64,000 nt of DNA from assembly GCF_019703515.2 (NCBI RefSeq), contig NC_059356.1:24853197-24917196 (forward strand), in the 5' to 3' direction. A model generated the notes under the pieces. It was given only the letters and a program-made list of their open reading frames with translations. It searched no databases and was not told where the DNA came from. A program made the position numbers and the translations under genes. Positions within the stretch are counted from its first letter, which is position 1. Each line of letters begins with the position of its first letter. Source of the DNA: Myxocyprinus asiaticus (taxonomy: Eukaryota > Chordata > Actinopteri > Cypriniformes > Catostomidae). Positions 42,690-55,856 of the stretch are shown here, one piece after another.

Positions 42690-45178
42690 TATCTTTCCTT
42701 CTTCTTCCTAACGATGTTTCCACCATAGTGCAGGGTCTGTTATTTTGCATGCAGCTCACCACTTTTTCCGATCCAGTGCATATTCCGAGTTTATTTCGAC
42801 AGCACGCATATCTTCTCTGATGGTATCCATCCACCGTTTCTTTGGTCAGTCTCTTGGTCGCTGGCCAGCAGGGTCTAGTCTCATCACTGTCTACACCACA
42901 GAGGCCTCGTGGCTTCTGAGTACATGTCTATACCACTGCAGTCAGGCCTCTCGCATCTTGTCCTGGATTGAAGTCATGCCGAATGTCTTCCGTACATCGG
43001 TGTTGGCGATTCGGTCCAACCTTGTTAGTCCTAACGTCCACCTGAGCATCGTCATTTCCATGGTGTTGATCGCTGCTTGTTACCTCTTTGTGGCTGCCCT
43101 GTTCCATACAGTGTGATTGGCTTGATGACTGATTTGTAGATCTTTGACTTCAGGTGCAGTACGATCTTGTGGTCGCACAGGGCACCAGTGACCTAGCGCC
43201 ACTTCATCCAGGCCGCATTGACGCGATGGCGGGTGTCATGGAGTGATTTGCCGTCTGCTGAGACACGCAAACCAAGATACTTGAAGGTGGTGACTTTACT
43301 GAGGTCTTGACCATGAACTGTGATCGATCCATACACTTGGTCTCCACACTCAAGGTATTCTGTCTTCACGATGTTTAGGCGAAGTCCAAAACTGGCCAGG
43401 CATTCGAGTCCACAGATGTGGAGTTTGGATGTCGTTCATCACTGAATCCATGCATAGGATGAAAAGTAGTGGTGATACGGCCATTCCTTGATGGATGCCC
43501 ACCTTGATGTCAAATGGCAGCGATGTCCCAACAGCGGCTTGAACCACACTTATTGCTCCTTGGTAGAGTAGCTGGACCCATCAGACGTAGGCTTCAGATC
43601 TGCCGTGCAAGGGGAGGGAGTACCAGATCAGGTGAGGTGCACAGTTCTTCTCGCAGTGTTTCTCTATCATCAAGCATGCAGCGTGGATAGCATCTGTTGT
43701 GCCACATTCCCTCACAAAGCCGCATTGTTTCGGATGTGGGTACTCCTCGTTGCACACATGGGCGAAGTAGTCTTTCCATCGTTGGAGGATGTCGGGCGGG
43801 TTCTTCAGGAGATGACCATTTTCGTCCTTGATGTGCTTGACATGTCCAATGTCCTGCGTCGCCCAGTGCCGCACACTGGCTAGCCTTTAGATCTTATTAG
43901 CCCACTCAGTGGTGTCCAGTTGGTCATATATACGTCTTGGAGATACATGGCACTAGCCTGAACCACCACGTGCTTCGCCGCCGATTTGAGGACGCGATAT
44001 CGCTGCAGGTCTTCTTCTCTTCTTGATTTCTTCCATGTCTTTTATGTCTCCTTGATGGTGCGATGGACATCTTCATTCCACCACCAGACTTGCTTGTCGA
44101 TGAAGTAGGCATTGGTCTTTGTTGTCCTGAGGATATCCCTGGCGCAGGCAGTGACGTGCATGGCGATCGATTCCTACACAGCCACTGGCGACGCAGCACC
44201 CACTTCCAGCTGGCTGAGTGCTTCCACCATGCTGGCTCGATGTTCGGCCAGTTTCCACCACTTAATCCATTCTTGCCATGCATGTCGAGCACGAGTATCC
44301 AGTGTTCTGGAGCTACATTGTCCGATGGAATGTCTTTGGTGTTGGTTGCCAGCTTCAAGTCTCACTGCCAGAAGAGCCAGAAGTCAATCTGTGTTGCGTG
44401 GTCGCCGCTGCTGTACATGACCAGATGTGATGGCTGCTTCTTGAAGAAGGTGTTAGTAATTGCCAGGTCGTGTGCTTCAGCACACTCAAGAACTCGCTCT
44501 CCTTCCTCATTTTGAGTTTCAAGTCTGCAGTTTATCTCTTCGAACCCATCCCGGGTGCTCCTGTCTTGTCCGTTTAGGTCGCCGCCGACCAGGAGCGACT
44601 CTTCATCGCCGTTTCAGAAGTCATCTTTCTCTTGATCAGTGCAGCCGGACTGGGGTGCATAGCATGACAGGACCTGCAGGACATTGCTCTCTGTTTGGAT
44701 CTTAAGCGAAATGAGACGATCCGATATCCACTCCACGGCCAAGATGCAATCTCGTTAATTCTGGCTAACAGCCACGGCGACGCCATTCTTCTTTGTACTT
44801 GAAACCTTCTCTAATGTCCCTTGACTTGGCCCCTTTTCATTTCGTCTCTTGCACACAGGCGATGTCTACAGAGCGGTGTTTTAATACATCAGCTAATTCT
44901 CTGCTCCGGCCAGTCATTGTTCCGATGTTGATGGAGCCTAATCATAATTGCCTGTACATGAGTGGGTAGCCCTTGTCGACTTTTTGCATTGCTCGGGCGA
45001 GGGTGATGTGCGTTGCCTCTGGGGGAGGCCCTAGCAAATCATTCCATGTTGAGAGCTGCTTGCAAATGGATGTGATATAGATTACCACCAACTGGCTCGT
45101 TGATCTGTCTGATGTCAGGGAGCCATCACCATTAGTCAGGGGTCCAAACCCTGTCCAGCCGGCACCACGTGGAGGTTG
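42690..45178 (-). mobile_element. RTE-like LINE, degenerate
   Basis: Minus-strand fragments follow the RTE order. Near 44940-44800 is an endonuclease start with INIGTMTGRS and VQETKW. At about 44600-44380 are GGDLNGQD, RDGFEEI and NTFFKK. A linker IKDENGHLLKNPPDILQRWK is at 43830-43770. The RT piece VGIHQGMAVSPLLFILCMDS is at 43505-43440. The C-terminal signature VRKTFGM, WYRHVLRS and KKRWMDTIREDMR is at 42985-42810. Many frameshifts and stops, no 3' poly-A seen. Limits approximate. Confidence 0.8.
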
Positions 45179-46250
45179 GTAATAGGAATTTACCAGCCTA
45201 CTAAAACATAATATATTTTAATATTTTATAAGCATAATATAATCTGTACATTAATGATACATTTCTTTCTACAGAATCAATAACACCAAATGACACCATA
45301 TCATGTTGGCTTTCCAGTTTTCAGTTCTCGCGACCTGCATTTGTGTCTTTGTATCTCGGCCACTTCTGTAAATGATTCGGCTTGGATTGACCTTTATTAG
45401 GCTGCATTATATGTCTATCATAAAAATCAACATCATTCACCAGTAATGTCTGATCATTTGTTAACCACATGTTTAATGTTGTGAACTCATGAAAACATTA
45501 AATATGCCTATTATGTCTAAAATATAAATAAATACTACAGTATAGGGAATTCACAAATATTTATATATAGTAAGACAAACATGGCAACGTGACTACATAA
45601 TACATTCTTTTTTGCGATTTGCTTTTTAAAAGCGCACTAATGTGCTTAATTTTGTGCGTTCAGGTAAATTTTATTCACGGCAGTGGGAGGAGTTATATAT
45701 TTTAAAAAAAATAGGCTTTCAGAAGAAATTCAGAAGAAAACTATTTGGTTAAGTATCGATGCACATTTACATTTAGTGTATTTATTTAGCAGATGCTCTT
45801 AAAGGGGAAAAAGCGCTTTAATTTCACGCACAAGACTACCACGCTCAATTAGCTTAGCGACTCATTTCTGCACTACCTACAGTCAATAAACAGGATATTT
45901 TTCATGTTTAATCTATGAATTGTTGAAAGTGATGTGTTTTGAGCACTCTATGCTGCGCTGCACTGAAACTTTGACGAGAAACACTTTGATTATAAGGAGG
46001 AGGAGGAGGAGGATGAAGACGATGGTGCAGTGTATCAGAAAAAAACAGCAAATATGTTTATATTTGTATGTTTTTGATTCTGCCATCTGTAATTATTCTT
46101 ATTTCATCAAGGCTTTTGTATTAAGATAAAGTGTTTTTTCCCTATTTCTTGTGGTAAGTGGTAAGTATTTGGAAAGAGTCTTTATAGGAGTCGCGTGGCG
46201 CCATGTGAGGGTCGGACCTGTGAACGGCGAGCTCTGTGCACTTTGCTAGT
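45179..46250. other. Intergenic between two LINEs
   Basis: Contains a SINE/LINE-tail fragment (GTATTTATTTAGCAGATGCT, about 45777) and a short AGG trinucleotide run (45998-46015). No gene features. Confidence 0.4.
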
Positions 46251-49200
46251 TTTTTTTTTGTTATTACATTTTTTTATTGATTCATAAATTAACACAAGAA
46301 ATACAACAACATCTATGTAATGAATCAAAAACTTTTAACATTAAACCCCCACTATATCCCCTCCCCCTACCAAACTCTCAAAACACCCTGACCCCCCCAC
46401 GAACACCCCTGTGGTCAATAGAATATAGACACACACACACAGAAAACTAAAACAACAACATAAAATAACATACAATAATCAAGTATAATAATAATAAATA
46501 AAAAAATAAATAAAAAAAAACTTTAAATTACTCCCTCTACCGCCCCACCTCGAGATTCCCTCAAAAATGCTAAATAATTGCCCCATTTCTTATTGTAAGT
46601 TTCCCTAACCCCCATCCTAATACTCGACCCCTCCTCGAAGGCAGCCACCCTCCCCATCTCCGCGCACCACTCCGGGAATGAGGGTGCTCCATCCAACTTC
46701 CAACTCCTCAAAATAACCCGTCTACCAATCATCACACCGGTCAAAACCCAGTCCTTCATGTGCTTATCTACCAAATCCATGACCTCCCTATCACCCAAAA
46801 TACAGAGTCTGGGGCAGAACAAGACCTGAGTGCCCAACACATCACACACAAAACCTTGCACCTTCAGCCAAAATTCTTGGATCTTAAGGCACCCCCAAAA
46901 AACATGGATGGTGTCTCCATCTTCAGTATGGCATCGCCAGCAGATGGGTGTGTCCTTAAGACCAAGCCTATACAATCTAGAGGGGGTCCAATAAAATCTA
47001 TGTAAAATCTTAAATTGCATAAGGCGAACCCTTGCATCTCTAGATGCAGACTTTATGTTTTTTAGAATCCTTGCCCACACTCCCTCCTCCAATACCAAGT
47101 TTAAATCTTTCTCCCATAATCTTTTAAGAGAATTTAAAGCTCGGTCCCCCAGACTCTGAATTAACAAGGAGTAATACACTGATGCCTCATGACCCTTCCC
47201 AAAAGCAGCAATCACCACTTCCAGAGTATCTGCCGCTCTAGGGGGGTGTATGCTACTCCCAAAACAGAGCAGAGCAGGTGGCGCAGCTATAAATACTTAT
47301 AAAACTGAGATCTGGGAATCCCAAAATGTTGAATCAAATTTTCAAAAGATCTCAATACTCCACCCTCATACAGGTCACCAAGTGTATTAACCCCCCTCAC
47401 AATCCAATCTGACCAACAGAAAGGGGACTTATTAATGCATAATTTAGGGTTCTGCCATATGCTCGAGGCAACATTTAAATAAATATCAGAATTAAACACT
47501 CTGGACACTTTTGTCCATATCGAGTGTAAATGCAAAATAACGGGGTGCGACTTAACCTCTCCAGCTAGTTTAATCGAAAGGCTTTGCAGTGGCGAGATAG
47601 GGGCAAGAACTTCCTTTTCAATACAAAACCAGGGAGGAGCTCTCTCAGGTGGAAGCGACCAATGAACCAAATGTCTAAGACTGAATGCATAATAATAAAA
47701 TAAAATCTTGGGTAGCCCTAACCCACCTTTGTCAATCGGCCTATGTAATTTACTGAAATTTAACCTGGGACGCTTATCATTCCAAATGAAGGACTTCACT
47801 ATGCTATCAAATTGCTTAAAATAAGAGAGAGGGACATCTACAGGGAGAGATTGTAGCAGATAGTTAAATTTTGGAATGCAATTCATTTTAATAACATTAA
47901 CCTTCCCAATCATCGATAAGTGTAATGAAGCCCACCTGTCCATATCATTCGAAAACCTTTTTATTAAGGGATCAAAATTAACTCTTGACTAAATCAGACA
48001 AATTTGCTGGGACTAAAATTCCCAAATACTTAATTCCCTGTTTGGGCCACATGAAGGCGCCCGGCTGGAAAGCCGTTACTGGACAGTACGCTGTCAAAGC
48101 CAAAGCTTCGGATTTAGACCAGTTGACTCTGTATCCTGAGAATTTGGAAAAGGAGTTAATAATTTTGTGGAGGCAAGGCATGGATCTAGTGGGGTCGGAG
48201 ACGAATAATAAAATATCATCTGCGTAAAGCAGAAGCTTATGCGCTACACCTCCCGCCGTCACCCCTGGAAAATCATCCTCCTTTCTTATCGCGGCTGCTA
48301 ATGGTTCCAGGGCAAGACAGAACAATAATGGGGAAAGAGGGCAACCCTGCCGGGTGCCCCTATCCAGAGTAAAATAATCTGAAATGAACCCATTTGTTTG
48401 TACCACTGCTACAGGGTGTCTATAAAGTAACTTAATCCAACCAATAAATGTATTCCTGAACCCATACCTTTCCAAAATCTTGAAAAGATAATCCCATTCT
48501 ACCATATCAAACGCCTTGTCGGCATTAAGAGAGATGGCAGCGACTGGAGATTGTTAATTTGCTACTGACCACATGATATTGATGAAACGCCTAATATTAT
48601 CAGAAGAACTACGGCCTCGAATAAACCCCACCTGATCTATATGTATATGTCATAACTTTACTTAATCGATTAGCCAGAATTTTAGACAAATTTTTACATC
48701 TAACTGGATCAGCGAAATTAGGCAGTGACTTTTACACTCGCTTGGATCTTTATCCTTTTTTAGAATCAGACTGATCCTGGCTTGTGTCATGGTTGGCGGA
48801 AGCTTTCCATTCTTTAATGAATCAGTATAAACTTCTAACAAAAGTGGTGCCAGTTCTGTAGCATAAGATTTGAAAAACTCAGCTCAAAGCCGTCAGGCCC
48901 TGGAGACTTGCCTGTAGGCAGGGACTTAATTACCTCATCAAGCTCCTCCAAGGTTATCTCAGAATCAAGAGAGTTTTTTTGAGAGTTTGAGTTCTAATGG
49001 TTCCACAAAGTTCCTAATATCTTCATCAGTAGACGAAGACGTGGACCTATAGAGATCAAGATAGAACCCTTTAAAAGCATTATTAATATCAATAGCCGAG
49101 GTAAATATTTCACCACAAGCAGATTTCACTGAGGGAATGATAGAAAAAGACTCTCTCTGCTTTATATATCTAGCCAAAAGTTTTCCTGCTTTATCACCTG

Positions 49201-50454
49201 ACTCAAAGTATGACTGTCTTGCCCTGAATAACCAAAACTCCACTTTCTGTGACAGAATAGTATTATATCTATATTTCAGTCAGGTCAATTCTCTGAGGCC
49301 ATCAGATGACATACGGCGCTTCAGCTCTGCCTCTGCACTTTTAATATTTCTTTCCAACTCCACAAGTTCTTGTGCTTTGGATTTTTTGATGAATGAGGCA
49401 TACTGTATGATCCGACCCCTAAGAACCGCCTTAAGTGCCTCCCAAGCCACGCCCACAGAGGATACCGAGGAACAGTTGGTCTCCATATAAACATAGATTT
49501 CAGTCTTTAACATTTGTTGGAAATCAGGATTTTGCAAAAGGGACACATTAAGGTGCCAACTATAAGATTGATTTTTCTCTATATGTGGCATCACCTCTAA
49601 ACTCACCAGGGCGTGATCTGAGACTAAGATATTTCCAATTGAGCAATCAACAACAGATGAAATAAGGGATTTGGATATTAAAAAAATATATATTCTAGAA
49701 TAAATCTTGTGGACTGATGAAAAAAATGTATAGTCCCTACCAGATGGGTTCAAAAGTCTCCAAATATCTGTAAGACCAAGATTTTTACACATCCTGTGAA
49801 GCATCAATGTTGCTCTAGGGGGCTTACACACTTTTGCTTCACTGTGATCAAGGACTGAGTCCATCAAAAGATTAAAGTCTCCTCCCAATATTATATCATG
49901 AGGGGTGCCAACGGTTTGCAACATCCCTTCAAGATCTATAAAAAAGCCCTGATCATCAGCGTTAGGTGCGTAAATATTAGCCAAAATCAACCTTTGCCCT
50001 TGAATTTCAGCGAAAACAATAATTACTCTTCCTAATTTATCTTTGCTCTGTTTGAGACATTTGAATTGTAGATGTTTATTTACCAATATAATGACTCCCT
50101 TGCTCTTACTTGAGCCAACACTAAAGAAAACATGTCCACCCCATATCTTCCCAAATTTTTCAGCTTCCTGTGGGGAGAGATGTGTTTCTTGAAGAAACAC
50201 TATATCATATTTCTTACGTTTAAGAAAAGTAATAACCTTCCTTCTTTTTATGGGGTGCCCCAACCCATTTACATTCCATGTGGAGAGAGATAGTACACTC
50301 ATATTAACATTTGACATTTTGATATAGTAAAAAAAAGAAATTGTGTGTCAAAAACAAAATTATATAGACCACATTCCCCATTAGTGAAACAATCAACCCC
50401 TGAACAAAACAAACAGAAAAAAGAAAAACGTGCGCATTAACCCCGCACGACAAT
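46251..50454 (-). mobile_element. L1/Tx1-like LINE, near full-length ORF2, frameshifted
   Basis: The 3' end is marked by poly-T on the plus strand at 46251-46260. ORF2 runs upstream to 50317. Beyond it an A-rich, inter-ORF-like stretch runs to about 50454, where an inverted LINE fragment begins. No ORF1 is found, so the copy is 5' truncated or rearranged. It shares the TTATTACATTTTT 3' motif with the older LINE at 8340. Confidence 0.85.
46523..50317 (-). pseudogene. LINE ORF2: endonuclease, reverse transcriptase, C-terminal zinc motif
   Basis: The APE-type endonuclease is in one open frame (50317-49280): TWNVNGLGHPIKRRK, FLQETHLS, GGDFNLLMDS and SDHALVSLEV hold the N, E, D and SDH catalytic positions. 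After a stop the linker is at 49243-48965. The RT core at 48505-47978 has [20 protein letters not shown] and an intact LLLYADDILLF box. The thumb/C-terminal part spans 47943-47287 and 47218-46523 with a CWRC...HVFWGC zinc-binding pattern. About four frame breaks separate the pieces, so no full protein is made. It is clearly younger than the LINE at 8340. Confidence 0.88.
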
Positions 50455-50890
50455 TTCTACAATTCAAATAATTCAAATAAATTAGGAAGAGTCATTATAG
50501 TTTTAGCAGAAATTCAGGGACAAAGTTTGATTTTGGCTAATATTTACGCACCCAATGTTGATGATCAGGGCTTTTTTATAGATCTTGAAGGGATGTTGCA
50601 AGCCACTGGCACCCCTCATGATATAATATTGGGAGGAGACTTTAATCTTTTGATGGACTCAGTCCTTGATCATAGTGAAGCAAATGTGTGCAAGCCCCCT
50701 AGAGCAACATTGACGCTTCACAGGATGTGTAAAAACCTTGGTTTTACAGATATTTGAAGACTTTTGAACCCATCTGGTAGGGACTATACATTTTTTTCAT
50801 CAGTCCATAAGATTTATTCTTGAATAGATTTTTTTATTATATCTAAGTCCTGGTGAATTTAGAGGTGTTGCCACATACGGAGAAAAATAA

Positions 50891-50893
<3 letters not shown>
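50455..50893 (+). pseudogene. Inverted LINE endonuclease fragment
   Basis: This plus-strand segment repeats, in inverted orientation, the endonuclease part of the neighbouring LINE (about 50070 down to 49600). The readable frame at 50527-50757 differs at six positions over about 75 residues from its partner and keeps GGDFNLLMDS. It breaks at a TGA after GFTDI. The junctions are at TCTACAATTCAAAT on the left and the TA repeat on the right. It is non-functional. Confidence 0.85.

Positions 50894-50945
<52 letters not shown>
50894..50945. repeat. AT dinucleotide microsatellite
   Basis: An uninterrupted AT run of about 52 bp between the inverted LINE fragment and the Gypsy element. A short AAAT run follows at 51040-51063. 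Confidence 0.95.
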
Positions 50946-50950
<5 letters not shown>

Positions 50951-51069
50951 CATCTTTTTATCAACATTTCAACCATTTACAACCTAAGCAAAAACCAAAC
51001 AAACAACCAAACAAAAAAAGCCCAGCAATTACAGTGCAAATGAATAAATAAATAAATAAATAAATATTT

Positions 51070-51980
51070 TTTCAAGATCCACCAGACACAACATCAGGCC
51101 CTCCTCGAGCTGCGCACTGAACAGGAGCAGCAGTTCATTGCGCTCCTCCAGGCCCAAGCGGAGGACTGGCAGATGTTCCAGAGCTTGCTGCACCAAGAGG
51201 GTGCTGCCGACCGCCCCAGGTTCCGCTAGTCAAGATGGGCCCCCAAGACGATCCGGAGGCCTTCCTGGAGCTTTTTGAGCGGACGGCAGGGGCATGCGGA
51301 TGGCCAAGCAATCAGTGAGCGTTCCGGTTAATCCCACTGTTGTCCGGGGAAGCCCAACTCACGGCGCAGCAGTTACCAGTGGAGAACCTCCTGGTGTACA
51401 CTGACTTGAGGAAAGCCATCCTATAATGGATCGGCCAGACACCCAAGCAGCAGCGCCACTGCTTTCGGTCGATGACCATTGGCGAGCACGGCTGCCCATT
51501 TGCCTTCACCCAACAGCTCTGGGACGCCTGCTGGAGGCGGTTGCTCTCTGAGCAACGCGACGTCAGAGATGTCATCGATCTGGTGGTTGTTGAGGAGTTT
51601 ATCGCTTGACTTCCGAGAGGGACAGCGGAGTGGGTCCAGTGCCACTGCCCAGCGTCGCTACAAACGGCCATCCAGCTGGCAGAGGACCACATGGCAGCGT
51701 ATTCGGGTTCCAGCGAGACCCGAGATCCTTCTCTCTCTCTCTATCTCCTGTTTTCTGTCCTGTTCCTCCTGGCACCTCCCAAACTGGCTCCTTGGCTCTG
51801 GGGATTGCACTACCTGCCAGTTTCCACTGCCCCTCTCTGCTCTCACTCCCAGTGGTGGACCCACTGTCACGGGCATGGAGCCTGGGCCGGTTTGTTGGAG
51901 CTGCGGGGAGCCCAGGCATTTCCGGGACCAATGCCTGATGATGGAGGTGGGGACATTGGTTCAGGTCCCTGACGCGCCGC
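51070..51980 (+). pseudogene. Gag remnant of the Gypsy element (SCAN-like region, CCHC knuckle)
   Basis: Split over frames: an LLQAQAEDWQMFQSLL helix, then DDPEAFLELFERTAGACGWP, LLSGEAQLTAQQLPVENLLV and VVVEEFIA-stop-LPRGTAEWVQCHCP, a SCAN-like capsid pattern. A CCHC zinc knuckle, CWSCGEPRHFRDQC (about 51890-51930), follows. At least three in-frame stops and a frame change occur. A protease domain was not found after the knuckle. Confidence 0.75.
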
Positions 51981-51984
51981 TGGC

Positions 51985-52590
51985 TGGGACGTACCGCAGT
52001 ATGAATTATTGGGTATTAAATCGATTCAGACAAGCATGTACCACCCGCAAATGGACGGTTTGGTAGAACGGTTTAATAAAACCCTGAAAAACATGATACG
52101 TAAGTTTGTGCACGAAGATGCTCGGAATTGGGATAAGTGGCTTGAACCCCTGTTATTCGCAGTTCGAGAGGTCCCACAAGCCTCCACGGGGTTCTCCCCA
52201 TTTGAATTATTGTATGGGTGTAAGCCTCACGGTGTCTTAGATGTCGTGAGGAAAAATTGGGAGGAGGGACCTCCAAACAGCAAAAATTAAATTCAATATG
52301 TTTTTGACCTGAGAGCAAAACTCCACACACTGTGGCAACTATCACAGGAGAATTAGCTACAGGCTCAAGAACATCAGACCTGGCTGTATAACAGGGGAGC
52401 TCGGCTATGGGAATGTACATAGGGAGATAAATCCTTGTATTACTACCCACTTCAAGCTCTAAATTACTTGCAAAGTGGCAAGGACCCTTTGAGGTCAAAC
52501 AGCGAGTCTGGGAAGTCAATTATGAGGTTAAACGAACAGATAGGGGTGGAGCATGGCAAATTTACCACCTCAAACTCTTAAAACCATGAT
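51985..52590 (+). pseudogene. Integrase C-terminal fragment of the Gypsy element
   Basis: The frame begins just before TSMYHPQMDGLVERFNKTLK, which holds the last acidic residue of the D,D-35-E core, and continues through FAVREVPQASTGFSPFELLY. The first two catalytic aspartates and the HHCC domain are missing, lost between gag and this point. After 52290 the frame is broken by stops; the KWQGPF-like segment is disrupted. Confidence 0.8.
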
Positions 52591-52595
52591 GGTAA

Positions 52596-53981
52596 GTGGT
52601 CCCTGTGGCTTTGGTGACGGCGGAACCGAAGAGGGAAGAGCTTGGGTCGGAGGTGAACTTAAAAGCCAATTGCAGCACCCCGGTCACTTGTGGAGACCAC
52701 CTCTCACCGTTGCAAATCACGGATGTGGCCCAGTTGCAAAGAGAAATCTCGGACATGTTCTTACCCCTTCCTGGTCGTGCGAACCTCATAAAACACCATA
52801 TTGAAACAACCCCAGAGTTAGTGGCATGCAGTCATCCCTACCGATTACCTGAGCACAAAAAAAAGGTTGTTCGAGAAGAATTAATGGCCATGCTGGATAC
52901 AGGGGTAGTAGATGAATCCCACAGTGACTGGGCCAGCCCGGTGGTGCTCGGTCCGGTTCTATGTGGATTATAGAAAGGTCAATGCAGTGTCTAAATTTGA
53001 CATGTATCCAATGCCTCGTATTGACGAACAGCTCAATCGGTTGGGTGTGGCTCACTTTTATTCGACACTGGATATAATGAAGGGTTATTGGCAGATCTCC
53101 TTAACACCAATGTCCCGTGAGAAAACAGCCTTCTTCACACCGTTTGGCTTACACCAATTCATGACCCTTACGTTCGGTTTGTTTGGGGCCCCTGCTACAT
53201 TTCAGCACCTTATGGACCGAGTCCTCAGGCCACACTCTGCATATGCCACTGCCCATCTGGATGACATCATCATATACAGTAATGATTGGCAGTGGCATAT
53301 GCAGCATCTGAGTGCGGTTCTGAGGTCACTGCGAAGGGGGTAGGTGCACCCCCAAATTGATAAGACCACAGAGATTGTGGCCTGCCCGAGACCCAAGACC
53401 AAAAAGGAGGTGAGACATTTCCTGGGTCTTGCTGGCTATTATAGGAGGTTTGTGCCTAATTATTCGGACGTCAACAGCCCGCTGACCGATCTCACAAAAA
53501 AGGGAGCCCCAGACCCGGTCCAGTGGTCGGAGCTGTGCCAGCAGGCTTTTATGCAGGTGAAAGCTGCGCTTTGTGGTGGGCCATTGTTACATGCTCCTGA
53601 TTTTTCTCTCCCTTTTGTTGTACAGACCGATGCATCGGACAGGGGGTTTGGAGACGTGTTGTCCCAGGTGGTGGAGAGGGAGGAGTGCCTGGTGTTGTAC
53701 ATCAGCTGGAAGCTTTCGCGAGAGAGGCGATGTACAGCACCATTGAGAAGGAGTGTCTGGCCATCAAGTGGATGGTCCTTACCCTTCAGTACTACCTCCT
53801 GGGACGGGCTTTCCCTCTCTGTTCGGACCACGGCCCGCTCCGGTGGCTCCGTCACATGAAGGATACCCGCACGTGGATCACCCGTTGGTAACTGGCTCTT
53901 CAGCCTTTTAAGTTTGAGGTGGTCCACAGACCAGGGGCACAGATGGCTGTTGCAGACTTTCTCTCCAGATGGGGGGGGGGT
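52596..53981 (+). pseudogene. Reverse transcriptase and RNase H remnant of the Gypsy element
   Basis: The RT starts around LPGRANLIKHHIETTPELV (52755). VDYRKVNAVSKFDMYPMPRI is at 52965 and FGLFGAPATFQHLMDRVLRP at 53178. The catalytic box reads AHLDDIIIYSND, with Tyr of YLDD replaced by His but both Asp kept. A frame break near 52950 and a TAG at 53341 interrupt it; about 25 residues usually following LRSLRRAG are missing there. RNase H has LPFVVQTDASDRGFG and, in another frame, YSTIEKECLAIKW, then HRPGAQMAVADFLSRW. Confidence 0.88.
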
Positions 53982-54435
<454 letters not shown>

Positions 54436-54702
54436 TGAGTACAGTATGATACTTTTAATGCTTTGTGCTCTCCGTGTTTCCTTCTGAATTAACATTTATG
54501 TCAAGTTCACGATCTGATACATCATTTCAAAGTTCTTTCCTGTACCTGTGTGTGAACCTCACCACTAGTTCAACCTCCTCTTAGGTTTGACAATTACTCT
54601 GCCAGTGTTATGGTGGATGGCAAACCAGTCAACCTAGGCCTGTGGTATACAGCAGGGCAGGAGGACTATGATCATCTTAGACCACTCTCCTACCCTCAAA
54701 TT

Positions 54703-55856
54703 GTACATAAGGTATTAGAAGTAGTAATTTGATCAATTAAAGCAATTTAACTTTAGTTTTATTTCACACTAGTTCAATTTCCCATTTGCTTTTTGAACAA
54801 TGTAATGTGATATTAGTCAATTCATATCTGATCTTTGGTCTGCTCTCTTGACGCACTAATTGTTTTAGGACTGCAGTCATAACTGGAAATCTTTGTCATA
54901 CTTAAGTTGAGGCAGGACTTTTCTACTGCTAATTAGAAACTATAGAATCTGTCTGTTCCCTCTCAATATTTTTGCCTTCATGCTGTGCCTGTTCTTTGCT
55001 TTGTGATCGGTGAGTCAGATAGTATAACCAATTATTTAAATTGCAGTACAGAGACAATACTAACAGTCAGAGCTTTGAAGTGGACATTGCTTTTTCATTT
55101 AGAGCATTAAGCATATAGCCAGTTGAGTTATTAACTTAATACAGTATATACAGTGTTTTCAGAAAGTGCTAATCTGAACTTTGTTTTTCCTTAGTATGAA
55201 AATGTTTATTAGTGTAATATATGTTAATGTTCTTCAAATATGACTTAAAGATGTTTAAGTGGTACCTTCATGACACCCTTCTGTCACGTTTGTAGTTGTT
55301 ATGCTGTAATTAAATACTGCATACACACACACACTGACCAGTTCCAATTATAACAGTCAGTAACTTTCTCATAATTGAGAATGGCCTCTCATATGAGCTT
55401 ATATCTCACACTAATTTGTTCATCTGGTTGAGTGAAGAGCTGATGAGGCTGATATAATTTATAGCATGCATCACTTCCTGAGACTTGACCATTCTCAGCA
55501 TTTTCTAAGGCCTATTTTAAGACTTTCAAACTTCTCATTTTCTAATCATTGATACTCCATTTTGTGATTGAAATTTTTAGACAGGATTAGTGTAATGATG
55601 ATTGACTTATTACATTGTGGAAAATGACTAAACTGATTATTATACTTTGAGATAAGACAAGATAAAAATGATACTATAGTTTTCATTTCTTTATGACATC
55701 ATGTGCATTATATAGTGGAATATGATCTGAAATTAATACTTGATGACATTTATTATTACAAAGAGCCTTCTTTTGGTTTCCGCGGGATGCATTTTTGATT
55801 TGCTTCTCATTGGTGAGCCCGACATCATTTGAGAATGTAAGTGTATAGGTTAGTAT
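54703..55856. other. Gap where rac3 exons 4 and 5 should be, left part
   Basis: AT-rich unique-looking sequence. I searched by eye for DVFLICFSLVSP and WYPEVRHHCPNTP and found neither. Confidence 0.5.

Noticed and set aside
51985..52590. Exogenous or endogenous retrovirus
   Set aside because: Integrase and RT are Gypsy-type with Gmr1-like order and no env frame, so a retrotransposon is the better call.
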